A stretch of 64,000 bases of DNA from Xanthomonas sacchari (GCF_024266585.1 NZ_CP100647.1:437001-501000), one strand, 5' to 3'; positions 37,871 through 47,749 are shown, numbered from the stretch's first letter. The notes: generated by a model not told the origin, from the sequence alone. Numbers and translations: made by a program.

Positions 37871-38887
37871 ATGCTCTTCAACAACGTCTCCATCGCGGGA
37901 CTGGCGCATATCGATGCGCCGCACACGCTCACCTCCAAGCAGATCAACGAGCGCCTGCAGCCGACCTACGACCGGCTGGGGATTCGCGCCGACGTGCTCG
38001 GCGACATCGCCGGCATCCACGCGCGGCGCATGTGGGATCAGGACATGCAGGCTTCCGACGCGGCGACGCTGGCCGCGCGCAAGGCGATCAGCGATGCCGG
38101 CATCGAGGCCGGGCAGATCGGGCTGCTGGTCAACACCTCGGTCAGCCGCGACTACCTGGAGCCGTCCACCGCCAGCATCGTCTCGGGCAACCTGGGCGTG
38201 AGCGAGCAGTGCATGACCTTCGACGTCGCCAATGCCTGCCTGGCCTTCATCAACGGCATGGACATCGCGGCGCGGATGATCGAGCGCGGCGAGATCGACT
38301 ACGCGTTGGTGGTCGACGGCGAAACCGCCAACCTGGTGTACGAGAAGACCCTGGAGCGGATGACCTCGCCGGACGTGACCGCCGACGAGTTCCGCGACGA
38401 GCTGGCCGCGCTGACCCTGGGCTGCGGCGCCGCGGCCATGGTGATGGCGCGTGCCGAACTGGTGCCGGACGCACCGCGCTACCGCGGCGGCGTGACCCGC
38501 TCGGCGACGCAGTGGAATGCCCTGTGCCGGGGCAACCTGGACCGGATGGTCACCGATACCCGCATGTTGCTGATCGAAGGCATCAAGCTGGCCCAGAAGA
38601 CCTTCGCCGCCGCGCGCCAGGCGCTGGGCTGGGCGGTGGACGAACTGGACCAGTACGTCATCCACCAGGTCAGCCAGCCGCACACCCAGGCCTTCATCAA
38701 GAATTTCGGCATCGACCCGAAGAAGGTCATGACCATCTTCGGCGAACACGGCAACATCGGCCCGGCCAGCGTGCCGATCGTGCTGAGCAAGCTGCGCGAG
38801 TTGGGCCGCCTGAAGAAGGGCGACCGGATCGCGCTGATGGGCATCGGCTCGGGCCTGAACTGCTCGATGGCCGAGGTGGTTTGGTAA
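37871..38887 (+). CDS. oleA: OleA, acyl-CoA condensing enzyme for olefin synthesis
   Basis: A 338-residue thiolase-fold enzyme of the FabH/OleA type that condenses two fatty acyl-CoAs head to head into a 2-alkyl-3-ketoacyl product. The opening MLFNNVSIAGLAHIDAPHTL and the active-site VANACLAFINGMD with Cys123 match Xanthomonas OleA (the residue called Cys143 in the tagged structure). The His and Asn are in IHQVSQPHT and GEHGNIGPAS. TAGAAT (37830-37835) is a possible -10. It begins an ole block that is then broken by the fic gene. Confidence 0.94.
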   Translation: MLFNNVSIAGLAHIDAPHTLTSKQINERLQPTYDRLGIRADVLGDIAGIHARRMWDQDMQASDAATLAARKAISDAGIEAGQIGLLVNTSVSRDYLEPSTASIVSGNLGVSEQCMTFDVANACLAFINGMDIAARMIERGEIDYALVVDGETANLVYEKTLERMTSPDVTADEFRDELAALTLGCGAAAMVMARAELVPDAPRYRGGVTRSATQWNALCRGNLDRMVTDTRMLLIEGIKLAQKTFAAARQALGWAVDELDQYVIHQVSQPHTQAFIKNFGIDPKKVMTIFGEHGNIGPASVPIVLSKLRELGRLKKGDRIALMGIGSGLNCSMAEVVW

Positions 38888-38942
38888 GCGACAGGACGCC
38901 GCACAGGCGCGCGAGTTTTCCTTGCGCGCCGCAAGTTGGGTG

Positions 38943-38975
38943 TTTAGAAAGAAATTTGCTAGATTTCTTTCCTAA
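38943..38975. promoter_or_regulatory. AT-rich palindrome upstream of fic
   Basis: GAAAGAAAT (38947-38955) and ATTTCTTTC (38963-38971) form a perfect 9-base inverted repeat around a 7-base centre, and the match extends to TTAG/CTAA with one inserted base. It is an AT-rich island in a ~70% GC setting, 33 bases before the fic start, and could be an operator, for example for the winged helix at the Fic C-terminus. Confidence 0.55.
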
Positions 38976-39007
38976 GAGCCGTCTCCGGCCACGGCAAGGA
39001 TTGCCCG

Positions 39008-40180
39008 ATGTCGCTTCGACGCTGTACTGGACACTACGTCCCCGGTTCACTAGCCGGCAGCCGCTACCAAGCGTTCGTCCCTGACCCGCTGCCGCCCGAG
39101 CCGCCGCTGCAATTGGCGGCGGCGCCGTTGATCGCGCGCAAGGAGCAGGCCGACCAGGCGCTGGGTCGCCTGGATGGCATCACCCTGATGCTGCCGGACC
39201 CAGAGCTGTTCCTCTATCACTACGTGTGCAAGGAAGCGGTCCTGTCCTCGCAGATCGAGGGCATGCAGTCTTCGCTGTCCGATCTGCTGCTGTTCGAACT
39301 GGACGAGGCGCCGGGCGTTCCCCTGGACGATGTCGAGGAAGTCTCCAACTACGTCGCCGCGTTGAACCACGGGCTGCGGCGCTTGCGTCAGGACGACTTC
39401 CCGCTGTCGCTACGTCTGATCCGTGAGATGCATGCCCTGCTGCTGCAAGGCGGGCGTGGCGCCGGCAAACGTCCGGGCGAATTCCGTTCGGGCCAGGTCT
39501 GGATCGGCGGTGCCTCACCGGCGTTGGCGCATTTCGTGCCGCCGCCGCCGGAAGCGTTGGATGCGGCGCTGGCTGCCTTCGAGCGCTTCCTGCATGCGCC
39601 GGGCCGCGATGTCTCGCCGCTGGTCAAGGCGGCCCTGGCGCATGTGCAGTTCGAGACCATCCATCCCTTCAGCGACGGCAACGGCAGGCTGGGGCGGCTG
39701 CTGATCGCGTTGATCCTGTGCAACGAAGGCGTGCTACGCGCGCCCAGCCTGTATCTGAGCCTGTTCTTCAAGCGCCACCGCGCGCGCTATTACGAGCGCC
39801 TCAACGCGGTACGCACCGAAGGCGACTGGGAGGGCTGGCTGGATTTCTTTCTCGAGGGCGTGGCGGATACGGCGCAACAGGCGGTGTCCACCGCGCAGCG
39901 CCTGCTGGCGCTGCTGGCGGACGACCGCGCACGCATCGCTGGATTGGGAACGCGTGCCGGCAACGTTGGCCTGGTGTTCGAGCAGTTCGCCCGTCGCGTG
40001 TTGCTCGGCGTGCCGCAGGTCCAGCCGCATTTGCCGCTCAGCGCACCGACGATCCGTGCCGCCATCCGCACCTTGCAGGATCTGGGTATCGTCAACGAAC
40101 TCACCGGGCAGCAGCGGCACCGTGTGTTTGCCTATCAGGCCTATCTGGACATCCTCAGCGAGGGTGCGCAGCCGCTATGA
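39008..40180 (+). CDS. Fic-family AMP-transferase with inhibitory helix and C-terminal HTH
   Basis: A 390-residue Fic protein. Its core motif HPFSDGNGRLGRLL (His219) is complete, so it should transfer AMP (or another nucleotide group) from NTP to a hydroxyl on a target protein. An N-terminal inhibitory helix SSQIEG (Ser80-Gly85, Glu84) fits the [S/T]xxxE[G/N] rule, a class II self-inhibited arrangement. The C-terminal ~80 residues contain a helix-turn-helix (APTIRAAIRTLQDLGIVNEL). No antitoxin gene is adjacent. It splits oleA from oleB and is preceded by AT-rich DNA. Confidence 0.9.
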   Translation: MSLRRCTGHYVPGSLAGSRYQAFVPDPLPPEPPLQLAAAPLIARKEQADQALGRLDGITLMLPDPELFLYHYVCKEAVLSSQIEGMQSSLSDLLLFELDEAPGVPLDDVEEVSNYVAALNHGLRRLRQDDFPLSLRLIREMHALLLQGGRGAGKRPGEFRSGQVWIGGASPALAHFVPPPPEALDAALAAFERFLHAPGRDVSPLVKAALAHVQFETIHPFSDGNGRLGRLLIALILCNEGVLRAPSLYLSLFFKRHRARYYERLNAVRTEGDWEGWLDFFLEGVADTAQQAVSTAQRLLALLADDRARIAGLGTRAGNVGLVFEQFARRVLLGVPQVQPHLPLSAPTIRAAIRTLQDLGIVNELTGQQRHRVFAYQAYLDILSEGAQPL

Positions 40181-40262
40181 GTCTTCCGCACGCCGAGGGC
40201 AATGTGCCACCCGCCGTGGCGGCGCCGTCCTCCTCCCTCTCCACATCGCATCGGTCCCCCGC

Positions 40263-41168
40263 ATGAACTACCCCGGCTACCCCTTCACCCCGCAGCGCTT
40301 CGAGGTCCGCCCGGGGCTGCAGATGTCCTATCTCGACGAAGGTCCGCGCGACGGCGAGGTGGTGGTGATGCTGCACGGCAATCCGTCGTGGAGCTATCTG
40401 TGGCGCACGCTGGTGAGCGGGCTGTCGGACCGCTACCGCTGCATCGTGCCCGACCACATCGGCATGGGCCTGTCGGACAAGCCGGACGATGCGCCGGGCG
40501 CGCGGCCGGGCTACGACTACACCCTGCAGTCGCGTGTGGACGACCTCGACGCGCTGCTGCGGCATCTGCGCATCGACGGGCCGGTGACGCTGGCGGTGCA
40601 CGACTGGGGCGGCATGATCGGCTTCGGCTGGGCGTTGTCGCACCATGCGCAGGTGCGGCGCCTGGTCATCACCAATACCGCGGCGTTCCCGCTGCCGGCG
40701 GCCAAGCCGATGCCGTGGCAGATCGCGATGGGCCGGCACTGGCGCCCGGGCGAGTGGTTCATCCGCACCTTCAATGCGTTCTCCTCGGGCGCGTCGTGGC
40801 TGGGCGTGTCGCGGCGCATGCCCGCTGACGTGCGTCGCGCCTACGTGGCGCCGTACGACAACTGGGCCAACCGCATCTCCACCATTCGCTTCATGCAGGA
40901 CATCCCGCTGTCGCCGGCGGACAAGGCCTGGTCGTTGCTGGAGCGGGCCGAGCGGGCGTTGCCGTCGTTCGCCGATCGTCCGGCCTTCATCGGCTGGGGC
41001 CTGCGCGACATCTGCTTCGACCATCATTTCCTGGAAGGCTTCCGCCGCGCGCTGCCGCAGGCCGAGGTGATGGCTTTCGAGGATGCCAACCACTACGTGC
41101 TGGAAGACAAGCACGAGGTGCTGGTACCGGCGATCCGCCGCTTCCTGGACGCGCATCCGCTGTCCTGA
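40263..41168 (+). CDS. oleB: OleB, beta-lactone decarboxylase
   Basis: A 301-residue alpha/beta hydrolase of the haloalkane-dehalogenase-like group. The nucleophile is Asp114 in VHDWGGMIGF, the same number as in Xanthomonas campestris OleB, with HGNPSWSYLW holding the oxyanion/substrate residues and NHYVLED the catalytic histidine. OleB turns the beta-lactone made by OleC into the olefin, releasing CO2. It begins 82 bases after fic. Confidence 0.93.
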   Translation: MNYPGYPFTPQRFEVRPGLQMSYLDEGPRDGEVVVMLHGNPSWSYLWRTLVSGLSDRYRCIVPDHIGMGLSDKPDDAPGARPGYDYTLQSRVDDLDALLRHLRIDGPVTLAVHDWGGMIGFGWALSHHAQVRRLVITNTAAFPLPAAKPMPWQIAMGRHWRPGEWFIRTFNAFSSGASWLGVSRRMPADVRRAYVAPYDNWANRISTIRFMQDIPLSPADKAWSLLERAERALPSFADRPAFIGWGLRDICFDHHFLEGFRRALPQAEVMAFEDANHYVLEDKHEVLVPAIRRFLDAHPLS

Positions 41169-41414
41169 GCGCGCACGCCGGCGTGATGCCGGCGTCTCCC
41201 GGCCGTGCGTCGCATTGACGCGCAGGACATGCGGGGAAGGCATTGCCGCAAGGTACGCCGCGATGGCGTCGCCGCTGCGCCGCAGATCGTCTACACGGGC
41301 GCACGCAAACTGCTACCGACTGCCGTGCTGCAACATAGTGGGCTGTGTACAGTCGCCGCCGACGTGCGCATCGTGCCCAGTGGCCGATGCACGTACTGCG
41401 ACCGGAGACAGAGA

Positions 41415-41903
41415 GTGAAAGCGATGACGATGGCGATGTTGTTGATGGCGATGAGCGTGCCTGGCGCGCATGCGGAAGATCTGACCACGTCCGCGGACGG
41501 CAAGACACTGACGGTCGGGTTCGGCCAGCCCACCTGGAAACAGGTGCTGCACTACCGCAAGCTGTACGACAAGAAGCCGTTTCCCGATGCGGAGATCTAT
41601 TACTACAGCAACGGCATGTACAAGATCATCTCGCAGGGCGAGAACCACTACGGCGTGTACGTGCTGCAGGGCAGCTTCGACGACCAGACCTATACGATCC
41701 GCTTCATCTCGCTGCCGTCGGAGGACTGGGGCAACAAGACCGCCTTCCACCAGTTGACCTTCATCCGCGGCGAGGACCGCAACGTCTTCATCCAGAATGC
41801 GATCGTCGACACCGGCGAGGCCATCGCCCAGCAGAACGGCACCTACACCCTGGAAAAGAACACCGTGACCAATCCGGTGCCGACCGGCTGGAAGCATCGC
41901 TGA
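41415..41903 (+). CDS. Small secreted protein between oleB and oleC, unknown
   Basis: A 162-residue protein I do not recognise. It starts at GTG 41415, with GGAGA 6 bases upstream; ATG 41424 is an alternative. A Met-rich signal peptide (MLLMAMSVPGAHA) precedes a mature part of ~140 residues with many Tyr, Gln and Asn (DAEIYYYSNGMYKIISQGEN, YGVYVLQGSFDDQTYTIRF). Its lower GC and codon use differ from neighbours, hinting at transfer. Confidence 0.7.
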   Translation: MKAMTMAMLLMAMSVPGAHAEDLTTSADGKTLTVGFGQPTWKQVLHYRKLYDKKPFPDAEIYYYSNGMYKIISQGENHYGVYVLQGSFDDQTYTIRFISLPSEDWGNKTAFHQLTFIRGEDRNVFIQNAIVDTGEAIAQQNGTYTLEKNTVTNPVPTGWKHR

Positions 41904-41975
41904 GTCGATGCGACACGCTGGGGGCAGCGTGCGTCACGCCGGATGCCGCCAGGCGAGCCGTTTGCTCGAGTTCTC

Positions 41976-42042
41976 GTAGGAGCGGCCTCAGCCGCGACCG
42001 GCGTTACCGGTGAAGCCCGGTCGCGGCTGAAGCCGCTCCTAC
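41976..42042. repeat. REP-like palindrome (GTAGGAGCGGCT family)
   Basis: Left arm GTAGGAGCGGCCTCAGCCGC and onward to CGACCGG, right arm its complement ending GCCGCTCCTAC, separated by ~10 bases. Same family and length as the copy at 24104. It lies between the secreted-protein gene and the convergent YkgJ-like gene. Confidence 0.85.
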
Positions 42043-42073
42043 GGTATTCCCGCCGTGCGGGTGGCGCCGCCGC

Positions 42074-42448
42074 TCAGGCGTCCGGCAGATTGCGTTCGAC
42101 CACGCCGTCCCAGTCGGCCGGGGTCAGCAGCGGCAGCCCATGCGCCAGTCGCGACTTGTCGCACTGCGCGCTGCGTTCGCCGAACTCCAGCGAGGCCGGC
42201 ACCGCCGCGCACACCGACGGGCGCCGCTCGTGGATGCTGCAGCGGCTGTAGCGGCCGATGTCGGCGTCCAGGGCGATGCAGCGCGGCTGCGCCTGCGAGG
42301 TGCCGCGCATCACCCGCTCATGGGTGCGCAGCGGTTCGGTCAGCTCGAACGGGACCCTGCCGCCCAGCGCGGGATCGGCCTCGCTCCAGTGGAAACTGAC
42401 GCGGAAGTAGGCGCAGCAGGCGCCGCAGGTGAGGCAGGGATGGGACAT
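42074..42448 (-). CDS. YkgJ-family cysteine-cluster protein
   Basis: A 124-residue protein opening MSHPCLTCGACCAYFRVSFH. The CxxCxxCC cluster, then CIALD, CSIHERRPSVC and a later cysteine, are the YkgJ-type pattern thought to bind zinc or an iron-sulfur cluster. Function is unknown. It is the only minus-strand gene inside the ole block and diverges from oleC. Confidence 0.88.
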   Translation of the reverse strand: MSHPCLTCGACCAYFRVSFHWSEADPALGGRVPFELTEPLRTHERVMRGTSQAQPRCIALDADIGRYSRCSIHERRPSVCAAVPASLEFGERSAQCDKSRLAHGLPLLTPADWDGVVERNLPDA

Positions 42449-42594
42449 GGCGGCCGGGCCTTGCGCGGCGAACAGCGGTGGGGGGCGCGGCATTCTGACC
42501 GAACCGCGGCGCGCTGCAAGCACACCGGCATTCAGCCATCGCCGCCGCGGGCGGCATGTCGGCTGCGGCCCGGCGCATCGGCGATAATCGGCGC

Positions 42595-44256
42595 ATGACC
42601 ACGACCTGCAATATCGCGGCCACGCTGCCGCGGCTGGCGCGCGAGCGTCCGGACCAGATCGCCATGCGTTGCCCCGGCCGGCCCGGCCCCGGCGGCATGG
42701 CGGCCTACGACGTGACCCTGAGCTATGCGCAACTGGACGCGCGCAGCGATGCCATCGCCGCCGGGCTGGGCGGCTACGGCATCGGCCGCGGCACCCGGAC
42801 CGTGGTGATGGTGCGGCCATCGCCGGAGTTCTTCCTGCTGATGTTCGCGCTGTTCAAGGCCGGCGCGGTGCCGGTGCTGGTCGATCCGGGCATCGACCGG
42901 CGCGCGCTCAAGCAATGCCTGGACGAGGCGCAGCCGGAGGCCTTCATCGGCATTCCGCTGGCGCAGCTGGCGCGGCGCCTGCTCGGCTGGGCGCGCTCGG
43001 CCACGCGCATCGTCACCGTCGGCCGGCGCTGGGCCTGGGGCGGCACCACCCTGGCGCGGCTCGAGCGTGCCGGCCAGGGCGTCGGTAGCCAGCTGGCCGA
43101 CACGGCCGCGGACGACGTCGCCGCGATCCTGTTCACCAGCGGCTCCACCGGTGTGCCCAAGGGCGTGGTCTACCGGCACCGGCATTTCGTCGGCCAGATC
43201 GAGCTGATGCGCAATGCCTTCGACATGCAGCCCGGCGGGATCGACCTGCCGACCTTCCCGCCGTTCGCGCTGTTCGACCCGGCGCTGGGGCTGACCTCGG
43301 TGATTCCGGACATGGACCCGACGCGTCCGGCCAAGGTCGATCCGCGCAAGCTGCACGATGCGATGCAGCGCTTCGGCGTGACCCAGCTGTTCGGCTCGCC
43401 GGCGCTGATGCGGGTGCTGGCCGACTACGGCAAGCCGTTGACCAACGTGCGCTGCGCCACCTCGGCCGGCGCGCCGGTGCCGCCGGACGTGGTGGCGCGG
43501 ATCCGCAGCCTGTTGCCGGAGGATGGGCGGTTCTGGACGCCCTACGGCGCCACCGAGTGCCTGCCGGTGGCGGTGATCGAGGGCCGCGCGTTGCAGGACA
43601 CCCGCGCGGCCACAGAGCGCGGCGCCGGCACCTGCGTCGGCACGGTGGTGCCGCCCAACCAGGTGCGCATCATCGCCATCGACGACGCCGCGATTCCCGA
43701 GTGGAGCGGCGTGCGCGAAGTCCCGACCGGCACCGTCGGCGAGATCACCGTCGCCGGCCCGACCGCCACCGACACCTATTTCAATCGCGACGCGGCCACG
43801 CGCCTGGCCAAGATCCGCGAGCGCCTGGACGACGGCAGCGAACGCATCGTGCACCGCATGGGCGACGTCGGCTATTTCGACGCGCAGGGCCGCCTGTGGT
43901 TCTGTGGGCGCAAGACCCAGCGCGTGGAGACCGCGCAGGGGCCGCTGTACACCGAACAGGTGGAGCCGATCTTCAACGCGCTGCCGGGTATCGGCCGCAC
44001 CGCCCTGGTCGGCATCGGCGAACCCGGCCGGCAGCGGCCGGTGCTGTGCTACGAGCTGGAAGTGAACACCATGCTGTCGAGCGGCCCGGAGCTGCAGGCG
44101 CTCCAGCAACAACTGCGCGCCACCGCGGCCGCGTATGCGCACACCGCCGGCATCGTCGACTTCCTGAGCCACCCGGGGTTCCCGGTGGACATCCGCCACA
44201 ACGCCAAGATCGGCCGCGAGAAGCTGGCGCTGTGGGCCGCGGAACAGGGCAAATGA
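42595..44256 (+). CDS. oleC: OleC, beta-lactone synthetase
   Basis: A 553-residue member of the AMP-ligase superfamily. The P-loop [13 protein letters not shown], the adenine-pocket [27 protein letters not shown] and the late lysine ([10 protein letters not shown]) are all present. OleC uses ATP to close the 2-alkyl-3-hydroxy acid from OleD into a beta-lactone for OleB. The ATG at 42595 gives the normal N-terminus ([20 protein letters not shown]). oleD follows after ~100 bases. Confidence 0.94.
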   Translation: MTTTCNIAATLPRLARERPDQIAMRCPGRPGPGGMAAYDVTLSYAQLDARSDAIAAGLGGYGIGRGTRTVVMVRPSPEFFLLMFALFKAGAVPVLVDPGIDRRALKQCLDEAQPEAFIGIPLAQLARRLLGWARSATRIVTVGRRWAWGGTTLARLERAGQGVGSQLADTAADDVAAILFTSGSTGVPKGVVYRHRHFVGQIELMRNAFDMQPGGIDLPTFPPFALFDPALGLTSVIPDMDPTRPAKVDPRKLHDAMQRFGVTQLFGSPALMRVLADYGKPLTNVRCATSAGAPVPPDVVARIRSLLPEDGRFWTPYGATECLPVAVIEGRALQDTRAATERGAGTCVGTVVPPNQVRIIAIDDAAIPEWSGVREVPTGTVGEITVAGPTATDTYFNRDAATRLAKIRERLDDGSERIVHRMGDVGYFDAQGRLWFCGRKTQRVETAQGPLYTEQVEPIFNALPGIGRTALVGIGEPGRQRPVLCYELEVNTMLSSGPELQALQQQLRATAAAYAHTAGIVDFLSHPGFPVDIRHNAKIGREKLALWAAEQGK

Positions 44257-44356
44257 GGGCGCGCGGCGTGCCGCCCGGCGCGCCTGCGCTGCAGGGCGAG
44301 ATTGGCGCCAAGCATGGCCGGCCCCAGAATGGCCGCCCCGACACTGGAGTGTGGCG

Positions 44357-45367
44357 ATGAAGATCGTGGTGACAGGCGGTGGTGGCTTCCTCGGCCAGGC
44401 GCTGTGTCGCGGGCTGGTCGCGCGCGGGTACCAGGTGGTCAGCTACAACCGCGGCCACTACCCGGAGCTGCAGGCGCTGGGCGTGGCCCAGGTGCGTGGC
44501 GACCTGGCCGACGCGCAGGCGCTGCAGCATGCGCTGGCCGGCGCCGACGCGGTGTTCCACAACGCCGCCAAGGCCGGTGCCTGGGGCAGCTACGACAGCT
44601 ACTACCAGCCCAACGTGGTCGGTACCGAGAACGTGCTGGCCGCCTGTCGGGCGCATGGTGTCGGACGCCTGATCTACACCTCCACGCCCAGCGTGACCCA
44701 CCGTGCCACCCACCCGGTCGAAGGCCTGGGCGCGGACCAGGTGCCCTACGGCGAGAACTTCCAGGCGCCGTACGCGGCGACCAAGGCGATCGCCGAACGC
44801 ATGGTGCTGGCCGCCAACGACGCGCAACTGGCGGTGGTGGCGCTGCGCCCGCGGCTGATCTGGGGGCCGGGCGACAACCAGATCCTGCCCAAGCTGGTGG
44901 CGCGCGCGCAGGCCGGGCGCGTGCGTCTGGTCGGCGGCGGCGACAACAAGGTCGATTCCACCTACATCGACAATGCCGCGCAGGCGCACTTCGACGCCTT
45001 CGAGCATCTGGCGGTGGGCGCGCCCTGCGCCGGCAAGGCCTATTTCATTTCCAACGGCGAGCCGTTGCCGATGCGCGAACTGCTCAACAGGCTGCTGGCC
45101 GCGGTCGGTGCGCCGGCGGTGACCAAGACGCTCTCCTTCAAGGCCGCCTACCGCATCGGCGCCGCCTGCGAGACCCTGTGGCCGCTGTTGCGCCTGCGCG
45201 GCGAGCCGCCGTTGACGCGGTTCCTGGCCGAACAGCTCTGCACCCCGCACTGGTACAGCATGGAACCGGCGCGGCGCGATTTCGGCTACGTGCCGCAGGT
45301 GACGATCGCGCAAGGCCTGCAGCGGCTGGCGTCCTCATGGCACCACGACACCTCCGTCACCCGCTGA
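44357..45367 (+). CDS. oleD: OleD, NADPH-dependent 2-alkyl-3-ketoacid reductase
   Basis: A 336-residue short-chain dehydrogenase/epimerase-type enzyme. It opens [20 protein letters not shown] (cofactor loop GGGGFLG), has the catalytic serine/threonine in YTSTPSV and the YxxxK pair in YAATK. OleD reduces the OleA product to the hydroxy acid. GGAG lies 7 bases before the ATG at 44357; a GTG at 44351 is less well placed. With oleA, oleB and oleC the pathway is complete. Confidence 0.93.
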   Translation: MKIVVTGGGGFLGQALCRGLVARGYQVVSYNRGHYPELQALGVAQVRGDLADAQALQHALAGADAVFHNAAKAGAWGSYDSYYQPNVVGTENVLAACRAHGVGRLIYTSTPSVTHRATHPVEGLGADQVPYGENFQAPYAATKAIAERMVLAANDAQLAVVALRPRLIWGPGDNQILPKLVARAQAGRVRLVGGGDNKVDSTYIDNAAQAHFDAFEHLAVGAPCAGKAYFISNGEPLPMRELLNRLLAAVGAPAVTKTLSFKAAYRIGAACETLWPLLRLRGEPPLTRFLAEQLCTPHWYSMEPARRDFGYVPQVTIAQGLQRLASSWHHDTSVTR

Positions 45368-45430
45368 CGACCGCGGGTTGCCGAAGATGATGCCGCGCCG
45401 ATTCGGCACGACAACTTTCTGGATATTGCC

Positions 45431-45589
45431 ATGCTGCATTACGCCATCATCTTCTTCGTGATCGCCATCATCGCCGCGGTGCTCGGTTTCAGCGGCATCG
45501 CCGGCGCGGCGACCAACATCGCCTGGATCCTGTTCGTGGTGTTCCTGATCCTGGCGGTGATCTCGATGTTCCGCCGCGGCAAGGTGTAG
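45431..45589 (+). CDS. DUF1328 small membrane protein
   Basis: A 52-residue protein reading [20 protein letters not shown] then [20 protein letters not shown] and a short basic tail RRGKV. Two membrane segments joined by a GIAGA turn define DUF1328 (YtjA-like), tiny inner-membrane proteins of unknown role often linked to stress. The start follows a weak GGATATTGCC. A strong 16-base hairpin terminator lies just downstream, so it is probably a single-gene transcript. Confidence 0.9.
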   Translation: MLHYAIIFFVIAIIAAVLGFSGIAGAATNIAWILFVVFLILAVISMFRRGKV

Positions 45590-45614
45590 TCCTCCGCGCA
45601 CCAGCGAACGTCAA

Positions 45615-45653
45615 GACTTGCCCGCGGCGCCCTGCGCCGCGGGCAAGTCGTTT
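45615..45653 (+). terminator. Terminator after DUF1328 gene
   Basis: A perfect 16-base stem (45615-45630 with 45634-45649, left arm GACTTGCCCGCGGCGC) closes on a 3-base loop CCT and is followed by GTTT. Very stable, short T-run; likely a terminator. Confidence 0.8.
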
Positions 45654-45790
45654 CTGGGGTCGGGGAATGCGCGACCGGGCCTCGTTCCGCCCCGACGTCC
45701 GGCCCGCTCGCCTCAGTCGGGTGGGAACTGGGGTGGACGGCGTCCGCCGCACTTGTCAGCATAGGCCGCTCAGGGGACAGGGGCTGGACA

Positions 45791-47749
45791 ATGCGACAGT
45801 GGATCGTGTGCGCAGGGCTTGCGCTGGCCTGCAGTACGGGCGCGCATGCGCAATCGCCGACATTGGATTTGACGCCGTATCTGCAGCACGATCGGTTTGA
45901 CAGGGTAAAGATCTCGCCGACCGGCGCTTATTACGCTGTCACTGCGCCGTTGGAGGACCGCACCGTGCTGGCGGTGGTGCGTCGCAGCGACAAGGAGATT
46001 TCGGCCAAGATCATGGGACCGGCCGACTCTGTGGTGGACGACTTCTGGTGGGCCAACGATGAACGCATCGTGGTGTCGATGGCCGAGCGTTATGGTACCC
46101 GCGACCAGCCAACGGCCATCGGTCAGTTGCATGCCGTGGATGCCGACGGCAAGAATTCCCGCCTGCTCGCCAGCCCTTATGGGATCAACGAGAACGTCAA
46201 CGGCGCGACCTTCAAGTCCAGCCTCGATCCGTCGGTGTTCATGCTGGATACCCTGTCGAGCGATCCGCGGTCGGTGCTGGTCTCTGTAGTGGAGCAGAGC
46301 AGCGATCCCAAGATCCGTGTCGAAAAGCTGGACATCTACAACCGTCGTCGCACCGCGGTGGCAAGTGTGCCGGTGCCGCGTGCGGATTTCGTCACCGATC
46401 ACGCGGGGCACGTGCGCTTTGCCCAAGGCGCCGATGTCGCCAACAATAGCAAGCTGTTTTACCGCAACGACGACGCCAGTCCGTGGCAGTTGGTCAACGA
46501 CGAAGCGCGCAGTGGCCATCGCAGCTTCCCGCTAGGATTTTCGGCCGACGACGGCACCGCCTATCTGCAGGTGGAACAGGCCAACGGTCCCGACGCGGTG
46601 GTGTCCTGGGATCCGCACAACGACCGCACCACCACGCTGATCCGCGATGACAAGGTCGACCCGTACCGGATTCTGCGCGATCTGGACGGCAAAACCCCGG
46701 TCGGCGTGTCGTTCATGAGCGACCGTGTGCGCAACGTTTTCTTTGACGAAAACGCACCGACGGCGCGGCTGTATCGCTCGCTGGAAAATGCCTTCAATGG
46801 CGATGCCGTGTTCGTCACGTCCGCCACCGCCGATCGACGGCTGGCCATGGTGTATGTGTGGAGCGACCGCAACAACGGCGACTACTACCTGTACGACACC
46901 ACCAGCAAGCACGCCGCACACGTGTTCAGCCGGCGCGAATGGTTCGCGCCCGACAAGATGCCGCACAGCCGTGAGATCGGCTTCAAGGCGCGCGACGGCA
47001 TGGCGCTGCACGGCTATCTGACCCTGCCGTTGAACGCCGAGGCCGGCAAGCCGCTGCCGATGGTGCTGCTGCCCCATGGCGGCCCGTTCGGCATCTTCGA
47101 TGGCTGGGAATTCGATGACGATGCGCAACTGCTGGCGGCCGCCGGCTACGCGGTGTTGCGGGTCAACTACCGCGGCTCGGGCAATTACGGCCGCGCCTAT
47201 ACCCAGGCTGGCGCCAAGGAATGGGGTGGCAGCATGCAGGACGATCTCACGGACGCCACGCATTGGGCGATTAACCAGGGGATCGCGGATAGCAAGCATA
47301 TCTGCATCTACGGTGCCAGCTACGGCGCCTATGCTGCACTGATGGGCGCGGCGAAGGAACCAGAGCTGTACCGCTGCGCGGCCGGCTACGTTGGCGTCTA
47401 CGACCTGGAGAACATGTACCGCGACCAGGCCAGGCGTGCGCGCTGGGCCAGGAGTTGGGCCGGCGACTGGCTGGGCGAGCGCGGCAGCTTGGCCGCACGT
47501 TCGCCGGTCAATCTGGCGGCGAAGATCCGGGTACCTGTGTTCCTGGCCGCCGGCGGCAAGGACGAACGTGCGCCGGTCGAGCACACCGAGCGCATGGAGC
47601 AGGCATTGAAGAAGGCAGGGGTGCCCGTGGAGTCGCTGTACTTCCCGAACGAAGGCCACGGTTTCTATACCGAGCCGCACCGGCGCGCGTACTACACGCA
47701 GTTGCTGGCGTTCCTGAGCCGGCACCTGGGCGGCGCGCAGGCGCAGTAG
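45791..47749 (+). CDS. S9-family prolyl oligopeptidase-like peptidase, exported
   Basis: A 652-residue protein with a signal peptide (cleaved near GAHAQ), a beta-propeller-like domain to about residue 380, and a C-terminal alpha/beta hydrolase with GASYGAYA (Ser), GGKDERAPV (Asp) and NEGHGF (His). S9 enzymes cut short peptides, often after proline. The gene's codon use is visibly less GC-rich than neighbouring core genes, which could mean transfer. GGGGCTGGACA precedes the ATG. Confidence 0.9.
   Translation: MRQWIVCAGLALACSTGAHAQSPTLDLTPYLQHDRFDRVKISPTGAYYAVTAPLEDRTVLAVVRRSDKEISAKIMGPADSVVDDFWWANDERIVVSMAERYGTRDQPTAIGQLHAVDADGKNSRLLASPYGINENVNGATFKSSLDPSVFMLDTLSSDPRSVLVSVVEQSSDPKIRVEKLDIYNRRRTAVASVPVPRADFVTDHAGHVRFAQGADVANNSKLFYRNDDASPWQLVNDEARSGHRSFPLGFSADDGTAYLQVEQANGPDAVVSWDPHNDRTTTLIRDDKVDPYRILRDLDGKTPVGVSFMSDRVRNVFFDENAPTARLYRSLENAFNGDAVFVTSATADRRLAMVYVWSDRNNGDYYLYDTTSKHAAHVFSRREWFAPDKMPHSREIGFKARDGMALHGYLTLPLNAEAGKPLPMVLLPHGGPFGIFDGWEFDDDAQLLAAAGYAVLRVNYRGSGNYGRAYTQAGAKEWGGSMQDDLTDATHWAINQGIADSKHICIYGASYGAYAALMGAAKEPELYRCAAGYVGVYDLENMYRDQARRARWARSWAGDWLGERGSLAARSPVNLAAKIRVPVFLAAGGKDERAPVEHTERMEQALKKAGVPVESLYFPNEGHGFYTEPHRRAYYTQLLAFLSRHLGGAQAQ

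Noticed and set aside
39008-40180. Fic gene as half of a toxin-antitoxin pair
   Set aside because: The inhibitory helix is inside the same protein (Glu84) and there is no small antitoxin gene beside it.
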